64,000 nucleotides of DNA. Origin: Streptomyces sp. V1I1 (GTDB lineage Bacteria > Actinomycetota > Actinomycetes > Streptomycetales > Streptomycetaceae). Numbering within the stretch: position 1 is the stretch's first letter; each line of letters opens with the position of its first letter. The stretch covers positions 5,270,501 to 5,334,500 of the forward strand of contig NZ_JAUSZH010000001.1 of assembly GCF_030817355.1 (NCBI RefSeq). Reading direction: 5' to 3'. Below the pieces are notes generated by a model. That model was not told the origin of the DNA. It saw only the letters and a list, made by a program, of their open reading frames with translations, and did no database searches. The translations under genes were made by a program, and so were the position numbers. Of this stretch, positions 23,090 to 31,260 are shown piece by piece.

Positions 23090-24871
23090 TCAGGCGGCGG
23101 GGTCTGGGTGGCTGCCGGTTTCGGGGTCGCAGCTGAGGCAGGTGTCGTATCCGCGGTCGAGTCGGTAGCCGTGGAGGGGCTTGTCGCAGACGGTGCAGAG
23201 GGGGTCTGGGGTGTCGTCTGTTCCGGGAGTTCCCTGACCGTTCCCCCTCTTCGAGGGGGGAACAGTCGGAACGGGGGGCGTTCCGGGTGTTTCCGGGAGC
23301 GTTCCGGGAAACGTTTGACCTGGGGTTTCGTCTGTTCCGGGGGTGTTCCGGGAACGCGTTCCGGGAAACGTCTGTGGGAGGGGGTCGCGGAACGCTTCTC
23401 CGGAAACGTCGGAACCGGGCATTTCGGTCCGGGCTTTGCGGGTGGCGACGGCCTTAGCGATCTTGTCGTTTCCGGCGGAAATCTGGAGCTCGGTGAGCTT
23501 GCCGCGGACCACTCGGTTGCCGGCGTCGTTGGGAAGCCCGGCCTTGTCGAGGGTCGCGATGATGTGCTCGACGGTGCCGGGGATGGCGGCCATGCCGGTG
23601 TCGTGCTCATAGGTCATGAGGACGTGACGGGTCCCGCCGACTGCCCAGTTGTCGCCGTCGCGGCGGGCCTGACGCAGCAGGCTGAAGTGTTCGGGGCCGA
23701 TGCCGGTGCGGGTGTGTGTGCGCTTGAGAGTGAGGGCGCCGCCGCCTTGCGCGGCGAGTTCCCACACGTGGTCAACGTCCTGCGTCTTGGCGGAGGAGCC
23801 GCGGCCGCCGCGGTCCTTGTCCTTGCCGAAGTGGTCGAGGCGGGCGGAGGCGATGCGGTCGCGCTTCAACGGCAGGAGGGTGTGCCGGTACAGGTTCAGC
23901 CATGTGTCGGCGTCGTTCTCGGGGCCGGAGATGAACCGGCTGACGGTGTCGATGACGACGAGTTCGGCGTTGGTGGCCTTGACGAGGGCGATCAGGTCCG
24001 CGCCGCCGCCGGCGGTGTCGAGGGGGCGTACGGGCGGGAAGGAGGCGTAGCGGAGTTCGCCCATGCTGAGGGGCCCGGCGCCGAAGGACAGGAACCGTTC
24101 CTGGACCTGCTCTTGGCCGTTCTCGGCGTCGAGGTAGAGGATGCGGACGGGGTCCTGCGGCTTGTCGCCGAGGAAGGACTGGCCGGTGGCCATGCGCCAG
24201 GCCCACTCCTGTACGAACAGGGACTTGCCTGCCTTGCCGTCGCCGACGACGGTGATCTGCTGGCCGGGGCCCATGAGCTTGCCGGGCAGGAGTTGGATGG
24301 CGCCGAAGTCGGTGGCGTAGAAGGTGCCCCAGTCGAGGAGGGCGGCGACGAGGTGGGCGGGGCCGCGGCCGGTGGTTTCGCGGAGCTGCTCGCCCTGGTT
24401 GAAGTTGGTGACGAGGGCGTCGAGGTCTTCGCCGGTGGCGCCGCGGATGATGGCGGCTTTGAGTTCGTTGGCGTGCTGGTCGTAGCGGCGTTGGCGGGCG
24501 GTCTCGTAGATCTGTTCGGCGAAGTGGGGGGCGCTGGAGGCGGGGAGGTAGTCGGCGCCGAGAAGGTTGATGAGGTTGCCGCCGTCGACTTCGCGGAGCC
24601 TGCCGAGTTTTTCGATCTCGGCGCGTACGAGGACGGGGTGGGGTGGGGTGCCTGCGGCGACGAGTCCGGCGACGGTGTCCCACAGGAGCCGGTGGGCGGG
24701 GATGTAAATGTCGTCGCGGTCGATGATGGCGGCGCAGGCCTGGTAGGCGGCTGCGTCGTGCATGACGGCGCCGATGACGAGGGCTTCGGCTTCGGCGTCG
24801 TGCGGTGACGTCATGGTGAAGCCGTCGTGGTCCCCTTGCTGGTCGCGCGGGAAGGGGTGGACGTTCTCCAC
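23090..24871 (-). CDS. DnaB-like replicative helicase
   Basis: This 593-residue protein is read from GTG 24871, preceded by CGGAGCC. Residues about 20-125 resemble a DnaB N-terminal domain (EAEALVIGAVMHDAAAYQ… IYIPAHRLLW). A RecA-like ATPase follows, with Walker A VVGDGKAGKS at about 208-217 and Walker B AELVVIDTVSRF about 90 residues later. The C-terminal 150 residues are Pro/Thr/Gly-rich with repeated PGT units and a final zinc pair, CTVCDK and CLSCDP. It would unwind phage DNA, or be a RepA/AAA_25-type helicase. The repeat-rich 3' end is a candidate origin. Confidence 0.82.
   Translation of the reverse strand: MENVHPFPRDQQGDHDGFTMTSPHDAEAEALVIGAVMHDAAAYQACAAIIDRDDIYIPAHRLLWDTVAGLVAAGTPPHPVLVRAEIEKLGRLREVDGGNLINLLGADYLPASSAPHFAEQIYETARQRRYDQHANELKAAIIRGATGEDLDALVTNFNQGEQLRETTGRGPAHLVAALLDWGTFYATDFGAIQLLPGKLMGPGQQITVVGDGKAGKSLFVQEWAWRMATGQSFLGDKPQDPVRILYLDAENGQEQVQERFLSFGAGPLSMGELRYASFPPVRPLDTAGGGADLIALVKATNAELVVIDTVSRFISGPENDADTWLNLYRHTLLPLKRDRIASARLDHFGKDKDRGGRGSSAKTQDVDHVWELAAQGGGALTLKRTHTRTGIGPEHFSLLRQARRDGDNWAVGGTRHVLMTYEHDTGMAAIPGTVEHIIATLDKAGLPNDAGNRVVRGKLTELQISAGNDKIAKAVATRKARTEMPGSDVSGEAFRDPLPQTFPGTRSRNTPGTDETPGQTFPGTLPETPGTPPVPTVPPSKRGNGQGTPGTDDTPDPLCTVCDKPLHGYRLDRGYDTCLSCDPETGSHPDPAA
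23217..23410. repeat. Candidate replication origin: TTCCGGG iterons inside the helicase gene
   Basis: At least seven TTCCGGG copies occur here (starting 23221, 23281, 23291, 23302, 23335, 23346, 23359). A 15-bp exact direct repeat, CGTTCCGGGAAACGT, lies at 23300-23314 and 23357-23371. A GTTCCCCCTC/GAGGGGGGAAC hairpin is at 23240-23263. Iterons within the helicase or initiator gene resemble lambda's origin inside gene O. The repeats also encode the PGT peptide repeats, so protein-level selection is the alternative. Confidence 0.5.
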
Positions 24872-24882
24872 GTGGGCTCCGT

Positions 24883-25170
24883 TCAGAAGAGTGTCGTCGG
24901 TGGGCACCGGTGCTCCGTGACGTGCTGGTGGGGGCAGGTGTCCGGGTGGTCGCGGCCTGTCCAGCGGAGTCGGTGGGTTCCGAGGGCGGTGGTGACGAGG
25001 CACCAGATGAGGCGGTTGGGTTCGCGTAGCTCGGCCTGTTGTGCGGGGCTGAGGGGCGTGAGGTCGGCGGTGACGTTGAGGGCGGCGATGCGGCCGACGA
25101 GTTGGGTGAGGATGCGGGCACGGCAGGACGGGCAGCGGTGTTCGTCGCTCGCCCTGCCGGCCCGCGTCAT
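24883..25170 (-). CDS. Small zinc-finger-like protein
   Basis: A 95-residue protein starting MTRAGRASDEHRCPSCRARI at ATG 25170, overlapping the upstream stop. Potential metal ligands are CPSC near the start and DTCPHQHVTEHRC near the end. It ends 11 bp before the helicase start. It may load or modulate the helicase; unproven. Confidence 0.6.
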   Translation of the reverse strand: MTRAGRASDEHRCPSCRARILTQLVGRIAALNVTADLTPLSPAQQAELREPNRLIWCLVTTALGTHRLRWTGRDHPDTCPHQHVTEHRCPPTTLF

Positions 25171-25457
25171 CAGGCGTTCGCCCCGGTGAGCTGCTGGTAC
25201 AGCGCCGCGCACTCGTCGCAGGTGCAGGTGCGGACGATGGGTGCGCCGCTCTGCGACTTCAGGCCCTCACCGGGCGGGGTGATCTGCTCGATGGGCCTGC
25301 CCTTGGAGTCGAAGCTGGTGATCACCTCGGGCTGAGCGGGAGCGCACTTGCCGCCACAGGAGGAGCCGAAGCGGGCGTGGCAGGCTCCGGTGGTGCCGTC
25401 GCCGGTGTGGCTGAGGTCGGTGTGTCCGCATCCGCAGCGGTGTCCGATGTAGGCCAT
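25170..25457 (-). CDS. Cys-rich small protein
   Basis: A 95-residue protein (MAYIGHRCGCGHTDLSHTGD…) with Cys/His pairs at CGCGHTDLSH, ACHARFGSSCGGKC and TCTCDEC, enough for two metal centres. The N-terminal CxCGH pattern recurs in Streptomyces phage proteins. It overlaps both neighbours by one base. Function unknown. Confidence 0.6.
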   Translation of the reverse strand: MAYIGHRCGCGHTDLSHTGDGTTGACHARFGSSCGGKCAPAQPEVITSFDSKGRPIEQITPPGEGLKSQSGAPIVRTCTCDECAALYQQLTGANA

Positions 25458-25828
25458 CAGTTCTGCTCGCTGCTGGCGCCGGTGAGGAGCCCGGAGCCGT
25501 GCCGCAGGATGTCGTTCGCCTGCTGCACGTCCGGGTGCATCTCGGCGTCGAGGGTGCCGCCCTTAGTCCGCAGCCTGTAGAGGCCTCGCTGGAGTTCGCG
25601 CAGGCGCTCGTCGGAGAACTCTTCGGGGGCTACTTCGATGGCGACGATGCGGAGCTTGACGCTCGGGAATTTGTCCTCGTCGGGGCCGGGTTCGACGCGC
25701 TCGACGTGGGCGAGCTCGACGACGGCCATCCAACGTCCCTTGCGCTGGCGGAACATGTCGCCGGTGTAGGGCTCCAGGGCGTCCTTGATGTCTTCGAGGA
25801 CTTTGGAGTCGAACTTGATGTCAGGCAC
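25457..25828 (-). CDS. Hypothetical phage early protein
   Basis: A 123-residue acidic alpha/beta protein (MPDIKFDSKVLEDIKDALEP…) with WMAVVELAHVERVEPGPDED and a helical C-terminus. It seems to belong to a family often found in actinophage replication regions; no catalytic motif is visible. Overlaps its neighbours. Confidence 0.6.
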   Translation of the reverse strand: MPDIKFDSKVLEDIKDALEPYTGDMFRQRKGRWMAVVELAHVERVEPGPDEDKFPSVKLRIVAIEVAPEEFSDERLRELQRGLYRLRTKGGTLDAEMHPDVQQANDILRHGSGLLTGASSEQN

Positions 25829-26075
25829 TGGTGTTGCCTTTCTGGTTGGGGTGGGTGGGTCGGCAGGTGGTCTTGTGGGCGTCGCGGATGGTGGCGACGA
25901 ACTGGCGGACGTCGATGGGGCCGGTGACGGGGCCTTCGGTGGCGTGGCAGAGCAGGCACTCGTACTTGGCGCGGGGCTGGCGGGTGTAGCGGATCCCGCC
26001 GCGTTCCTTGTCTTCGCGGCCCTCGCCGAGGTCGACGAACAGAGCGCCGACGGGCTCGACGCGGGCCGCGGTCAC
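25821..26075 (-). CDS. Small zinc-binding protein
   Basis: An 84-residue protein from GTG 26075, overlapping the WhiB-fusion stop as GTGA. It has CLLCHATEG and DAHKTTC, a Cys2-His-Cys set that may hold one metal ion, within a compact alpha/beta pattern. It is the third of three neighbouring small Cys-rich proteins. Function unknown. Confidence 0.55.
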   Translation of the reverse strand: MTAARVEPVGALFVDLGEGREDKERGGIRYTRQPRAKYECLLCHATEGPVTGPIDVRQFVATIRDAHKTTCRPTHPNQKGNTSA

Positions 26076-26794
26076 GCGTTGACCGCCTGACGTGCCTGCT
26101 CCCGCATCGGCCGGTCAGTCAGGTGCTCAGGGTTGACGCAGCCCGGCCGGTCGCACGACACGTACACCCATCCCTCGGGCTCCCGGCCGTGGCCGAGGAG
26201 GAACGCGAGCCTGGCAGGGGTGTAGGTGCGGCCGTTGAGCGTGGCCTGCTGGGAAGTGGCGGTCCAGCGGACGTGGCCCCCGTCGACGGTTGCGGTCCGC
26301 TCGGCGTACGTCTCCTCGATGCTCTTTGGGACGGGCTGGACGGGGATGCCGAGTTCGCGGCGGATCTTGCCGACCGTGGAGGCGGCGAGGCCGACGACTT
26401 CAGCGATCTGGGCGTCGTTGACGCCTTTGCGGATCATGTCGATTGCTTGGCCGTTCTTGGCCTGTGCTTCCTCGCGGGCCTGTTCGGCTGCGGTGAGGCG
26501 CTCCACCGCGCCTGTGGCGGTGCGGCGGCCGAGGGCGGCGCGTTCGGCGGGGGTGAGGCCGCCGCGGACGCCGGCGCGCCGGAACTGGTCGGCGGTGCCT
26601 TCCTCTTTCATGGCGGCTTCGAAGCAGGGCAGTCTGACGGGGCAGCCTGCGCAGATCCTTTTGGGCTCGGTGCTGTCAACGTGGTGTTCGTCGCGGGGGA
26701 GGAACAGGTCACCGAGGCCGATGCAGGCTGCGTGGTCGCGCCAGTCGTCTCGGCGGTCGAGGCCGGCGGGTGCCCGGCGGGTGTAGTGCTTCAT
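26072..26794 (-). CDS. WhiB-family regulator fused to HTH and HNH-like domains
   Basis: This 240-residue protein starts MKHYTRRAPAGLDRRDDWRD at ATG 26794. Residues about 15-85 are WhiB-like, with Cys24, Cys48, Cys51 and Cys57 as iron-sulphur ligands and GVRGG in place of the usual GVWGG turn. A helix-turn-helix follows at about 120-145 (NDAQIAEVVGLAASTVGKIR). The C-terminus has CDRPGCVNPEHL, an HNH-type metal core, but the usual catalytic His before the first Cys is replaced (VSC). It would bind DNA under redox or iron control. Phage WhiBs are known to dampen host WhiB regulators. Confidence 0.78.
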   Translation of the reverse strand: MKHYTRRAPAGLDRRDDWRDHAACIGLGDLFLPRDEHHVDSTEPKRICAGCPVRLPCFEAAMKEEGTADQFRRAGVRGGLTPAERAALGRRTATGAVERLTAAEQAREEAQAKNGQAIDMIRKGVNDAQIAEVVGLAASTVGKIRRELGIPVQPVPKSIEETYAERTATVDGGHVRWTATSQQATLNGRTYTPARLAFLLGHGREPEGWVYVSCDRPGCVNPEHLTDRPMREQARQAVNA

Positions 26795-27291
26795 CGGGCA
26801 CCTGCCACGAACTCGGGCCAGTCCTGGCCCTGCTCCAGGGCGCGGATGACGAGGACGATCTGCCCGCCCTTGACCTTGTCGCCGAGCCGCATGTCTGGTC
26901 CGGCAACGCGGGTGTGGTCGTCGTCGTCCAACAGGCCCGCGTCGACGAGCCCGTCCACTGCGGCCTTGAACGACGGGTACCAGTTCGCCGGGTCGCAGCG
27001 TCCGTTCGTCGGCGGGTGGTAGACGCCGAGGATGTGAGCACGGTGGAACAGCGGTCCGGGCTTGGCCGCGGCGAGGGCGGCCATCAGCTCGGGCGACTCG
27101 GTGACGGCCTCGTGGGCGGCAGCACGGATGGCGGCCGTGCGCTTGCCCTTGGGGTGGTGGTGCAGCCGCTGGTTCGAGTTGAGCAGTACGAGGCCGGCGG
27201 GGAGGGTGACGGTGTAGCTGGACACCGCGGCCGGGCGGCTCATGGTCTGCCCGGCCGCGGGGGTCTGAGGAGCGAACAGCGGGATCGTCAC
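26791..27291 (-). CDS. RusA-like Holliday junction resolvase
   Basis: This 166-residue protein has a RusA-type layout: LLNSNQRLHHHPKGKRTAAI near residue 35, then CDPANWYPSFKAAVDGLVDAG with the metal-binding aspartates, and LLDDDDHTRV. RusA-type enzymes cut four-way junctions in phage recombination and packaging. It is coupled to the WhiB fusion by ATGA. In the same operon are ERF, YqaJ and DnaQ-like genes. Confidence 0.8.
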   Translation of the reverse strand: MTIPLFAPQTPAAGQTMSRPAAVSSYTVTLPAGLVLLNSNQRLHHHPKGKRTAAIRAAAHEAVTESPELMAALAAAKPGPLFHRAHILGVYHPPTNGRCDPANWYPSFKAAVDGLVDAGLLDDDDHTRVAGPDMRLGDKVKGGQIVLVIRALEQGQDWPEFVAGAR

Positions 27292-27698
27292 GCGGCACCG
27301 TCCTCGTCGGGCCAGACGATGCGCGGCTCAATCCGGACGGCGCGGCCGTCGCGGACGACGACGCGCCACAGGTCGGTGTTCTCCTCGCCCTCGCACTCCA
27401 GGCGGCCGGTGAACGTGTGGCCGGTGAACATGCTGATGAGGCTCTGAACCTGCTCGACGAGGTTCCGGGCGCGGTACTCGTCGATCTCCCGCATCACCAA
27501 AGCGGTCCCCGTGCGGCGCACGAGGGTCCCCTCCTCGGTGTCGACGGAGGACTCGTCGACGCGCAGCATCAAGTCGACGTCTACGGCGCCGTAGTACCCG
27601 CGTCGGCCGATCGGCTCGAAGGGGCTCGCCTTGATCTCGTTCCAGGTGAGCGGCGGCGTGATGGCGAACTCGCCGGTTACGTGCGTGCTGTAGCCCAT
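27288..27698 (-). CDS. DUF6205-like protein
   Basis: A 136-residue protein starting MGYSTHVTGEFAITPPLTWN at ATG 27698. The beginning is typical of a Streptomyces family I recall as DUF6205. It continues with alpha/beta patterning and two acidic stretches (VDSSVDTEEG-like and VWPDEDGAA at the end). No catalytic motif is visible. It overlaps the RusA gene by 4 bp. Confidence 0.6.
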   Translation of the reverse strand: MGYSTHVTGEFAITPPLTWNEIKASPFEPIGRRGYYGAVDVDLMLRVDESSVDTEEGTLVRRTGTALVMREIDEYRARNLVEQVQSLISMFTGHTFTGRLECEGEENTDLWRVVVRDGRAVRIEPRIVWPDEDGAA

Positions 27699-27700
27699 GG

Positions 27701-28009
27701 TCAGTCCCCCTTCGTGGTGGCGCTGGTGGCGGGCTGCCTGCGGATCTGCGCGAACTCGATCGACAGGTTCACGCCCTCGATCAGGAGCCGCTCGGCGAGC
27801 TGGTCGACGAGCAGCTTGGCGGCGCCTTCGGTCTGCTGGCCGTTGACGATGTGCTCGGCGACGATCCGGCACAGCCGCGCGTTCTTGCGGGCGATGCGGA
27901 CGACGTTGCCCATGTGGGCGTCGGCAGCCTTGCGGGCTTCGTCGCGCTGCTCGATGAGCTGCTCGACGGACGGGGCGTACACGGACGGGCGGCTGGTTCG
28001 GAGCTTCAT
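27701..28009 (-). CDS. Hypothetical helical protein
   Basis: A 102-residue protein (MKLRTSRPSVYAPSVEQLIE…) that is mainly helical and charged, with RKAADAHMGNVVRIARKNAR. It overlaps the exonuclease gene's end by 4 bp. Possibly a small recombination accessory; no motif is recognised. Confidence 0.55.
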   Translation of the reverse strand: MKLRTSRPSVYAPSVEQLIEQRDEARKAADAHMGNVVRIARKNARLCRIVAEHIVNGQQTEGAAKLLVDQLAERLLIEGVNLSIEFAQIRRQPATSATTKGD

Positions 28010-28716
28010 GCCTGCTCACCTCGCTGCTGGTGCGGGATGAGCGGCCAAGCGCCCTCGACGACCGCGGCCGGGTCCTTCTTGCGGAAGTACTCCTGAAGAG
28101 ACGCGGCCTGCTCGGCAGCCCAACCGACCTGCGCCGTGTGCAGGTTGTCGAGGGACAGGCCGGACAGCTCGCGGTACCGGGTGCCCTGCCTCCATGCCAC
28201 TCGGCACGCGGCGATGGCGTCGGCGTCCGCGGAGTGCGCGTCCCCGATCGGCACCTCGTAGTGCTCGCACAGGGCGGTGAGCTTGCGGGAGCCGCGCCGG
28301 TACTTGTCGAACCGCTTGTCGAGGACGAACGGGTCGACGACGGGGAAGCCTTCGGGCAGCGGATCGACGCCGAAGCGGCGGGCCTCACGGTCCAACAGAG
28401 TGATGTCGTAGCGGGCGTTCATCGCCACCACCGGGACCCCGGACGCGATCACCTGCGTCAGCGCGGCGACGATTTCGGCGACCGCCTCGGCGAGCGGCGC
28501 GCCCTCGGCGCGGGCACGGTCCGTCGTGATGCCGTGGATGGCGGCGGCCTCGTCGGGGATGGTTTCGCCGTCCACGTCGGTGAGCCATGTCGCGGAGTCG
28601 GTGGGCTGCTTGCCGCCGCATTGGACGACGCAGGCGGTGACAATGCGCGCGGTCTCGGGGTCGGGTCCGGTGGTCTCCAGGTCGAAGCCGCACATGCGGC
28701 CGAGGTGCCAGCTCAT
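28006..28716 (-). CDS. DnaQ-like 3'-5' exonuclease (DEDDh)
   Basis: A 236-residue protein from ATG 28716 (MSWHLGRMCGFDLETTGPDP). The DEDDh signature is visible: FDLETTG (Asp, Glu), NARYDITLLDRE (Asp) and DAHSADADAIA (His, Asp). It would trim DNA or RNA 3' ends in replication or recombination. It is coupled to the ERF gene (ATGA). The extension to 28779 has no ribosome site. Confidence 0.85.
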   Translation of the reverse strand: MSWHLGRMCGFDLETTGPDPETARIVTACVVQCGGKQPTDSATWLTDVDGETIPDEAAAIHGITTDRARAEGAPLAEAVAEIVAALTQVIASGVPVVAMNARYDITLLDREARRFGVDPLPEGFPVVDPFVLDKRFDKYRRGSRKLTALCEHYEVPIGDAHSADADAIAACRVAWRQGTRYRELSGLSLDNLHTAQVGWAAEQAASLQEYFRKKDPAAVVEGAWPLIPHQQRGEQA

Positions 28717-29495
28717 GCGCCACCACCCGCAGCGCGCTCCTTGTAGATCCGCTGACCGAGCGCGTCGAGGGTCTCCCACTCGCCGGTCTCGTTCTGGACC
28801 TTGTTGTTCAGCATCCGCAGGTTGCCGAGCTCGTACCCGATCTGCTGCAAGCGGCCCTGCGATGTCTTCTTGTCGAGGATCTCGTCGCGGTACGACTCGG
28901 CGGACCGGACCGGGGCCTCGTTGCCGCGCTCGGTGTACGAGGCGTCCGGGTCCTTGTCGTGCGTCGGCGTGAGACCGCCCGTCAGGAGGAGCACCCGCAG
29001 CGCGACGCTCTGCGCCTTGGCGGTGGCCTTGTCGGCCGAGTCGAGCGCCTCACCCTGCGTCTTGAGCGGCAGGGGGAAGGTGTCGCCCATCGGCCCGATG
29101 ATCTGCCAGGTGACGGTCACCGTGGCCTCGTGCATCTTCGTGCCGCCCTTGGACGTGGTGTCGCGGTACTCCGCTTCCACGTCCACGGGCAGGATGCTGA
29201 CGCCGTGCTTCAGCGTCACCGGTCCGAAGGTGTTGACCACGGTGTCGACGCCGCGGAAGTTGAACCGCGTGCCGCCGCCGTTGTAGAGCTCGCCCTTGCC
29301 GATGGCGCGGACGTCCTTGCGGACGCGGAGCCACGCGAGGTGCACGGGCACCATGTCGGGGTCGTCGTCACCGGGCTCGTAGTCGGCCATCGGGTCCGGC
29401 GCGGGCGGTGCATCCTCGGCTGCGGCCGGGCTGTCGTGCTGCTCGTCGTCGAGCGTGCGGCCGGCGGCCGCGGCTGCGTTCTCTCGCAAGCCCAT
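28713..29495 (-). CDS. ERF-family single-strand annealing protein
   Basis: A 260-residue protein from ATG 29495. The core is ERF-like: AWLRVRKDVRAIGKGELYNG, then TRFNFRGVDTVVNTFGPVTL, VTWQIIGPMGDTFPLPLKTQ and SADKATAKAQSVALRVLLLTG. The N-terminus is acidic and low-complexity. It would anneal complementary DNA strands with the exonuclease from the adjacent YqaJ gene, as in lambda Red-type pairs. Confidence 0.87.
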   Translation of the reverse strand: MGLRENAAAAAGRTLDDEQHDSPAAAEDAPPAPDPMADYEPGDDDPDMVPVHLAWLRVRKDVRAIGKGELYNGGGTRFNFRGVDTVVNTFGPVTLKHGVSILPVDVEAEYRDTTSKGGTKMHEATVTVTWQIIGPMGDTFPLPLKTQGEALDSADKATAKAQSVALRVLLLTGGLTPTHDKDPDASYTERGNEAPVRSAESYRDEILDKKTSQGRLQQIGYELGNLRMLNNKVQNETGEWETLDALGQRIYKERAAGGGA

Positions 29496-30532
29496 CAGAT
29501 CCCCTTGAAGTTCGGTGCGATGTCGATGCGTTCGGTCGGGTTCGGGGCGACGCACGCGGCGTACGCGTCGGGCCAGCGCTCGGCGAGCTGCTCCAGGTCG
29601 ACCTTCGGGGCCGCGTTGCTGGGCTCCAGGGAGTAGGCGCGCTCACCGCCGATCAGCGCGGACTGCGCGTCACCGAGGGCGGCGACCATGCGGGCCTTCG
29701 CCGCGGCCTTCGCCTTCTTCGCGTTCGCCTCGGTGCGCTGGTGTCGGCCGTAGTCGTAGAGCGCATCAAGGGCGTCGTCGTGGCGGTCGACGTCCACGGA
29801 TCCGGAGCGGGTGGGGTGCAGGCGGCGGAAGAGTTTCACCAGGGACTCGCCGTCACCGGTCGGCTCGGGCGGCACCTCGGCCTGTACGTGCTCGACCCAG
29901 AACTTGTCGACGGCGGTGGTGATGTCGGCCATCACGTCCGTGTACTGGTCGGCGCGGATGGTGCCCTGGTGGTACTCGTTGCCGCCGATCAGCACGGCGT
30001 AGTGCATGTGCTCGTAGCCGTTGACGACGATCTGCCACAGCACCTGTGCGGTGACGTCGTCCGGTGCTCCGGCGTGCCACTGTGCGGACTTGAAGGCGGA
30101 GCGGGTCTTCACTTCGAGGGCGCAGGGGATGCGCTGGTCCTCAGCCAGGGGGCATTCGGTTACGCGGCGGTCGAGGGTGGTCATCCAGTGCGGGTGATCG
30201 ACGTGGGCGACGAGGCCGATGCGGCGGATCACGGAGCGGTTTTGCATGGCCCAGCGGCGGGCGACGTTCTCCTCGTTGGCGTTGCCCCAGTAGGCGGCTT
30301 CGCCTGCGTCGTCGACGTCGCGGCCGATCTTGTCGTAGTAGACGGTCAGCGGGGGTTTCTTCTCGACGAGGCCGAGGATGGCGGGGACGTCGCTGGAGCC
30401 GATGCCGGAGCGGCGGGCGGTGAGCCAGTCGGCGCGGTCGGCGGTGGCGGGGAGGATGAGGCGGCCGGTGGGGGTGACCCTGCGGCCGGCGGCCGGGGCG
30501 GTGCTCGCCCCGGCCTGCGCGGTCGTCGTCAT
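29495..30532 (-). CDS. YqaJ-like viral recombinase / exonuclease
   Basis: A 345-residue protein from ATG 30532 (MTTTAQAGASTAPAAGRRVT). Conserved parts include WLTARRSGIGSSDVPAILGL and WGNANEENVARRWA, then CALEVKTRSAFKSAQW, the lambda-exonuclease-like nuclease core (Glu-x-Lys). It would resect 5' strands for the ERF partner. The C-terminal third is helical and basic. Confidence 0.85.
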   Translation of the reverse strand: MTTTAQAGASTAPAAGRRVTPTGRLILPATADRADWLTARRSGIGSSDVPAILGLVEKKPPLTVYYDKIGRDVDDAGEAAYWGNANEENVARRWAMQNRSVIRRIGLVAHVDHPHWMTTLDRRVTECPLAEDQRIPCALEVKTRSAFKSAQWHAGAPDDVTAQVLWQIVVNGYEHMHYAVLIGGNEYHQGTIRADQYTDVMADITTAVDKFWVEHVQAEVPPEPTGDGESLVKLFRRLHPTRSGSVDVDRHDDALDALYDYGRHQRTEANAKKAKAAAKARMVAALGDAQSALIGGERAYSLEPSNAAPKVDLEQLAERWPDAYAACVAPNPTERIDIAPNFKGI

Positions 30533-31260
30533 TCGTCGGCCTCCGCGTCGTACTCGGAGGCGACGGTGAGCGGGGTCACGACATACCCGGTGCACTCGAC
30601 GTCCTCGCCGGTGCACAGCTCCTCGGGTGCATCCTCGCCACCGTGGTCCGGGACCCAGCCGAGGAAGACGTCTTCGCCGACTTCGCGGCGCACCAGCGTT
30701 TCGCAGTGCGCCCGGGCGGCCGCGCGGTTGGTGTACCGGCCGAAGACGATGGACTCGTGTGAGGCGCGGTAGATGGTGAGCTCGGCGGGCTGGGGAGTGG
30801 ACTCGCCCTCGCGGGTGTCCTTCTCCTGCTCGGCGTAGGCGGCGCGTTCGTCGGCGTAGTGCTCGGTGATGATCCGCCGCAGCTCGCGCACGCCCTCGGT
30901 GTCGGCGAAGTCGCCGTGTCGGGCGATCGTGCGGACCACACCGAGGACGCCGCGCAGCGTGGCGAGCTCGCCTGGATAGTTCTCGATCGTCGCGGGCTGG
31001 GGTGCGGGCTGGCCCTGCTCGGCCTCGTCGGCCATGCGGCGCAGCCGGTCGGCAGCCCAGTGCTTGCCGGGCTTCGTCGCCCAGAGCATGCGGTCGTTCT
31101 CCGCGACGACTGCGTCAGCGCCCTCGCGCAGCACTTCGGCGCGGAGCAGCGGCCTTGCTGCGGCCAACACCGCATCGGCCAGCGACTCGTACGGGGCCAT
31201 GAACGTGGTGGACGGGTGATCCTTGACGGCCTGGATCGCGGCCTCGCGTGCGGCGCTCAT
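30529..31260 (-). CDS. Hypothetical early protein
   Basis: A 243-residue protein (MSAAREAAIQAVKDHPSTTF…). It is helical in the first half (RADRLRRMADEAEQGQP-like) with a central GVLGVVRTIARHGDFADT and a C-terminal ELTIYRASHESIVFGRYTNR. It is common in composition to Streptomyces phage early proteins, without a recognised activity. Overlaps YqaJ by 4 bp. Confidence 0.55.
   Translation of the reverse strand: MSAAREAAIQAVKDHPSTTFMAPYESLADAVLAAARPLLRAEVLREGADAVVAENDRMLWATKPGKHWAADRLRRMADEAEQGQPAPQPATIENYPGELATLRGVLGVVRTIARHGDFADTEGVRELRRIITEHYADERAAYAEQEKDTREGESTPQPAELTIYRASHESIVFGRYTNRAAARAHCETLVRREVGEDVFLGWVPDHGGEDAPEELCTGEDVECTGYVVTPLTVASEYDAEADE

Noticed and set aside
23217..23410. CRISPR array
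   Set aside because: Repeats are short, irregular in spacing and inside a coding region; no spacer structure or cas genes.
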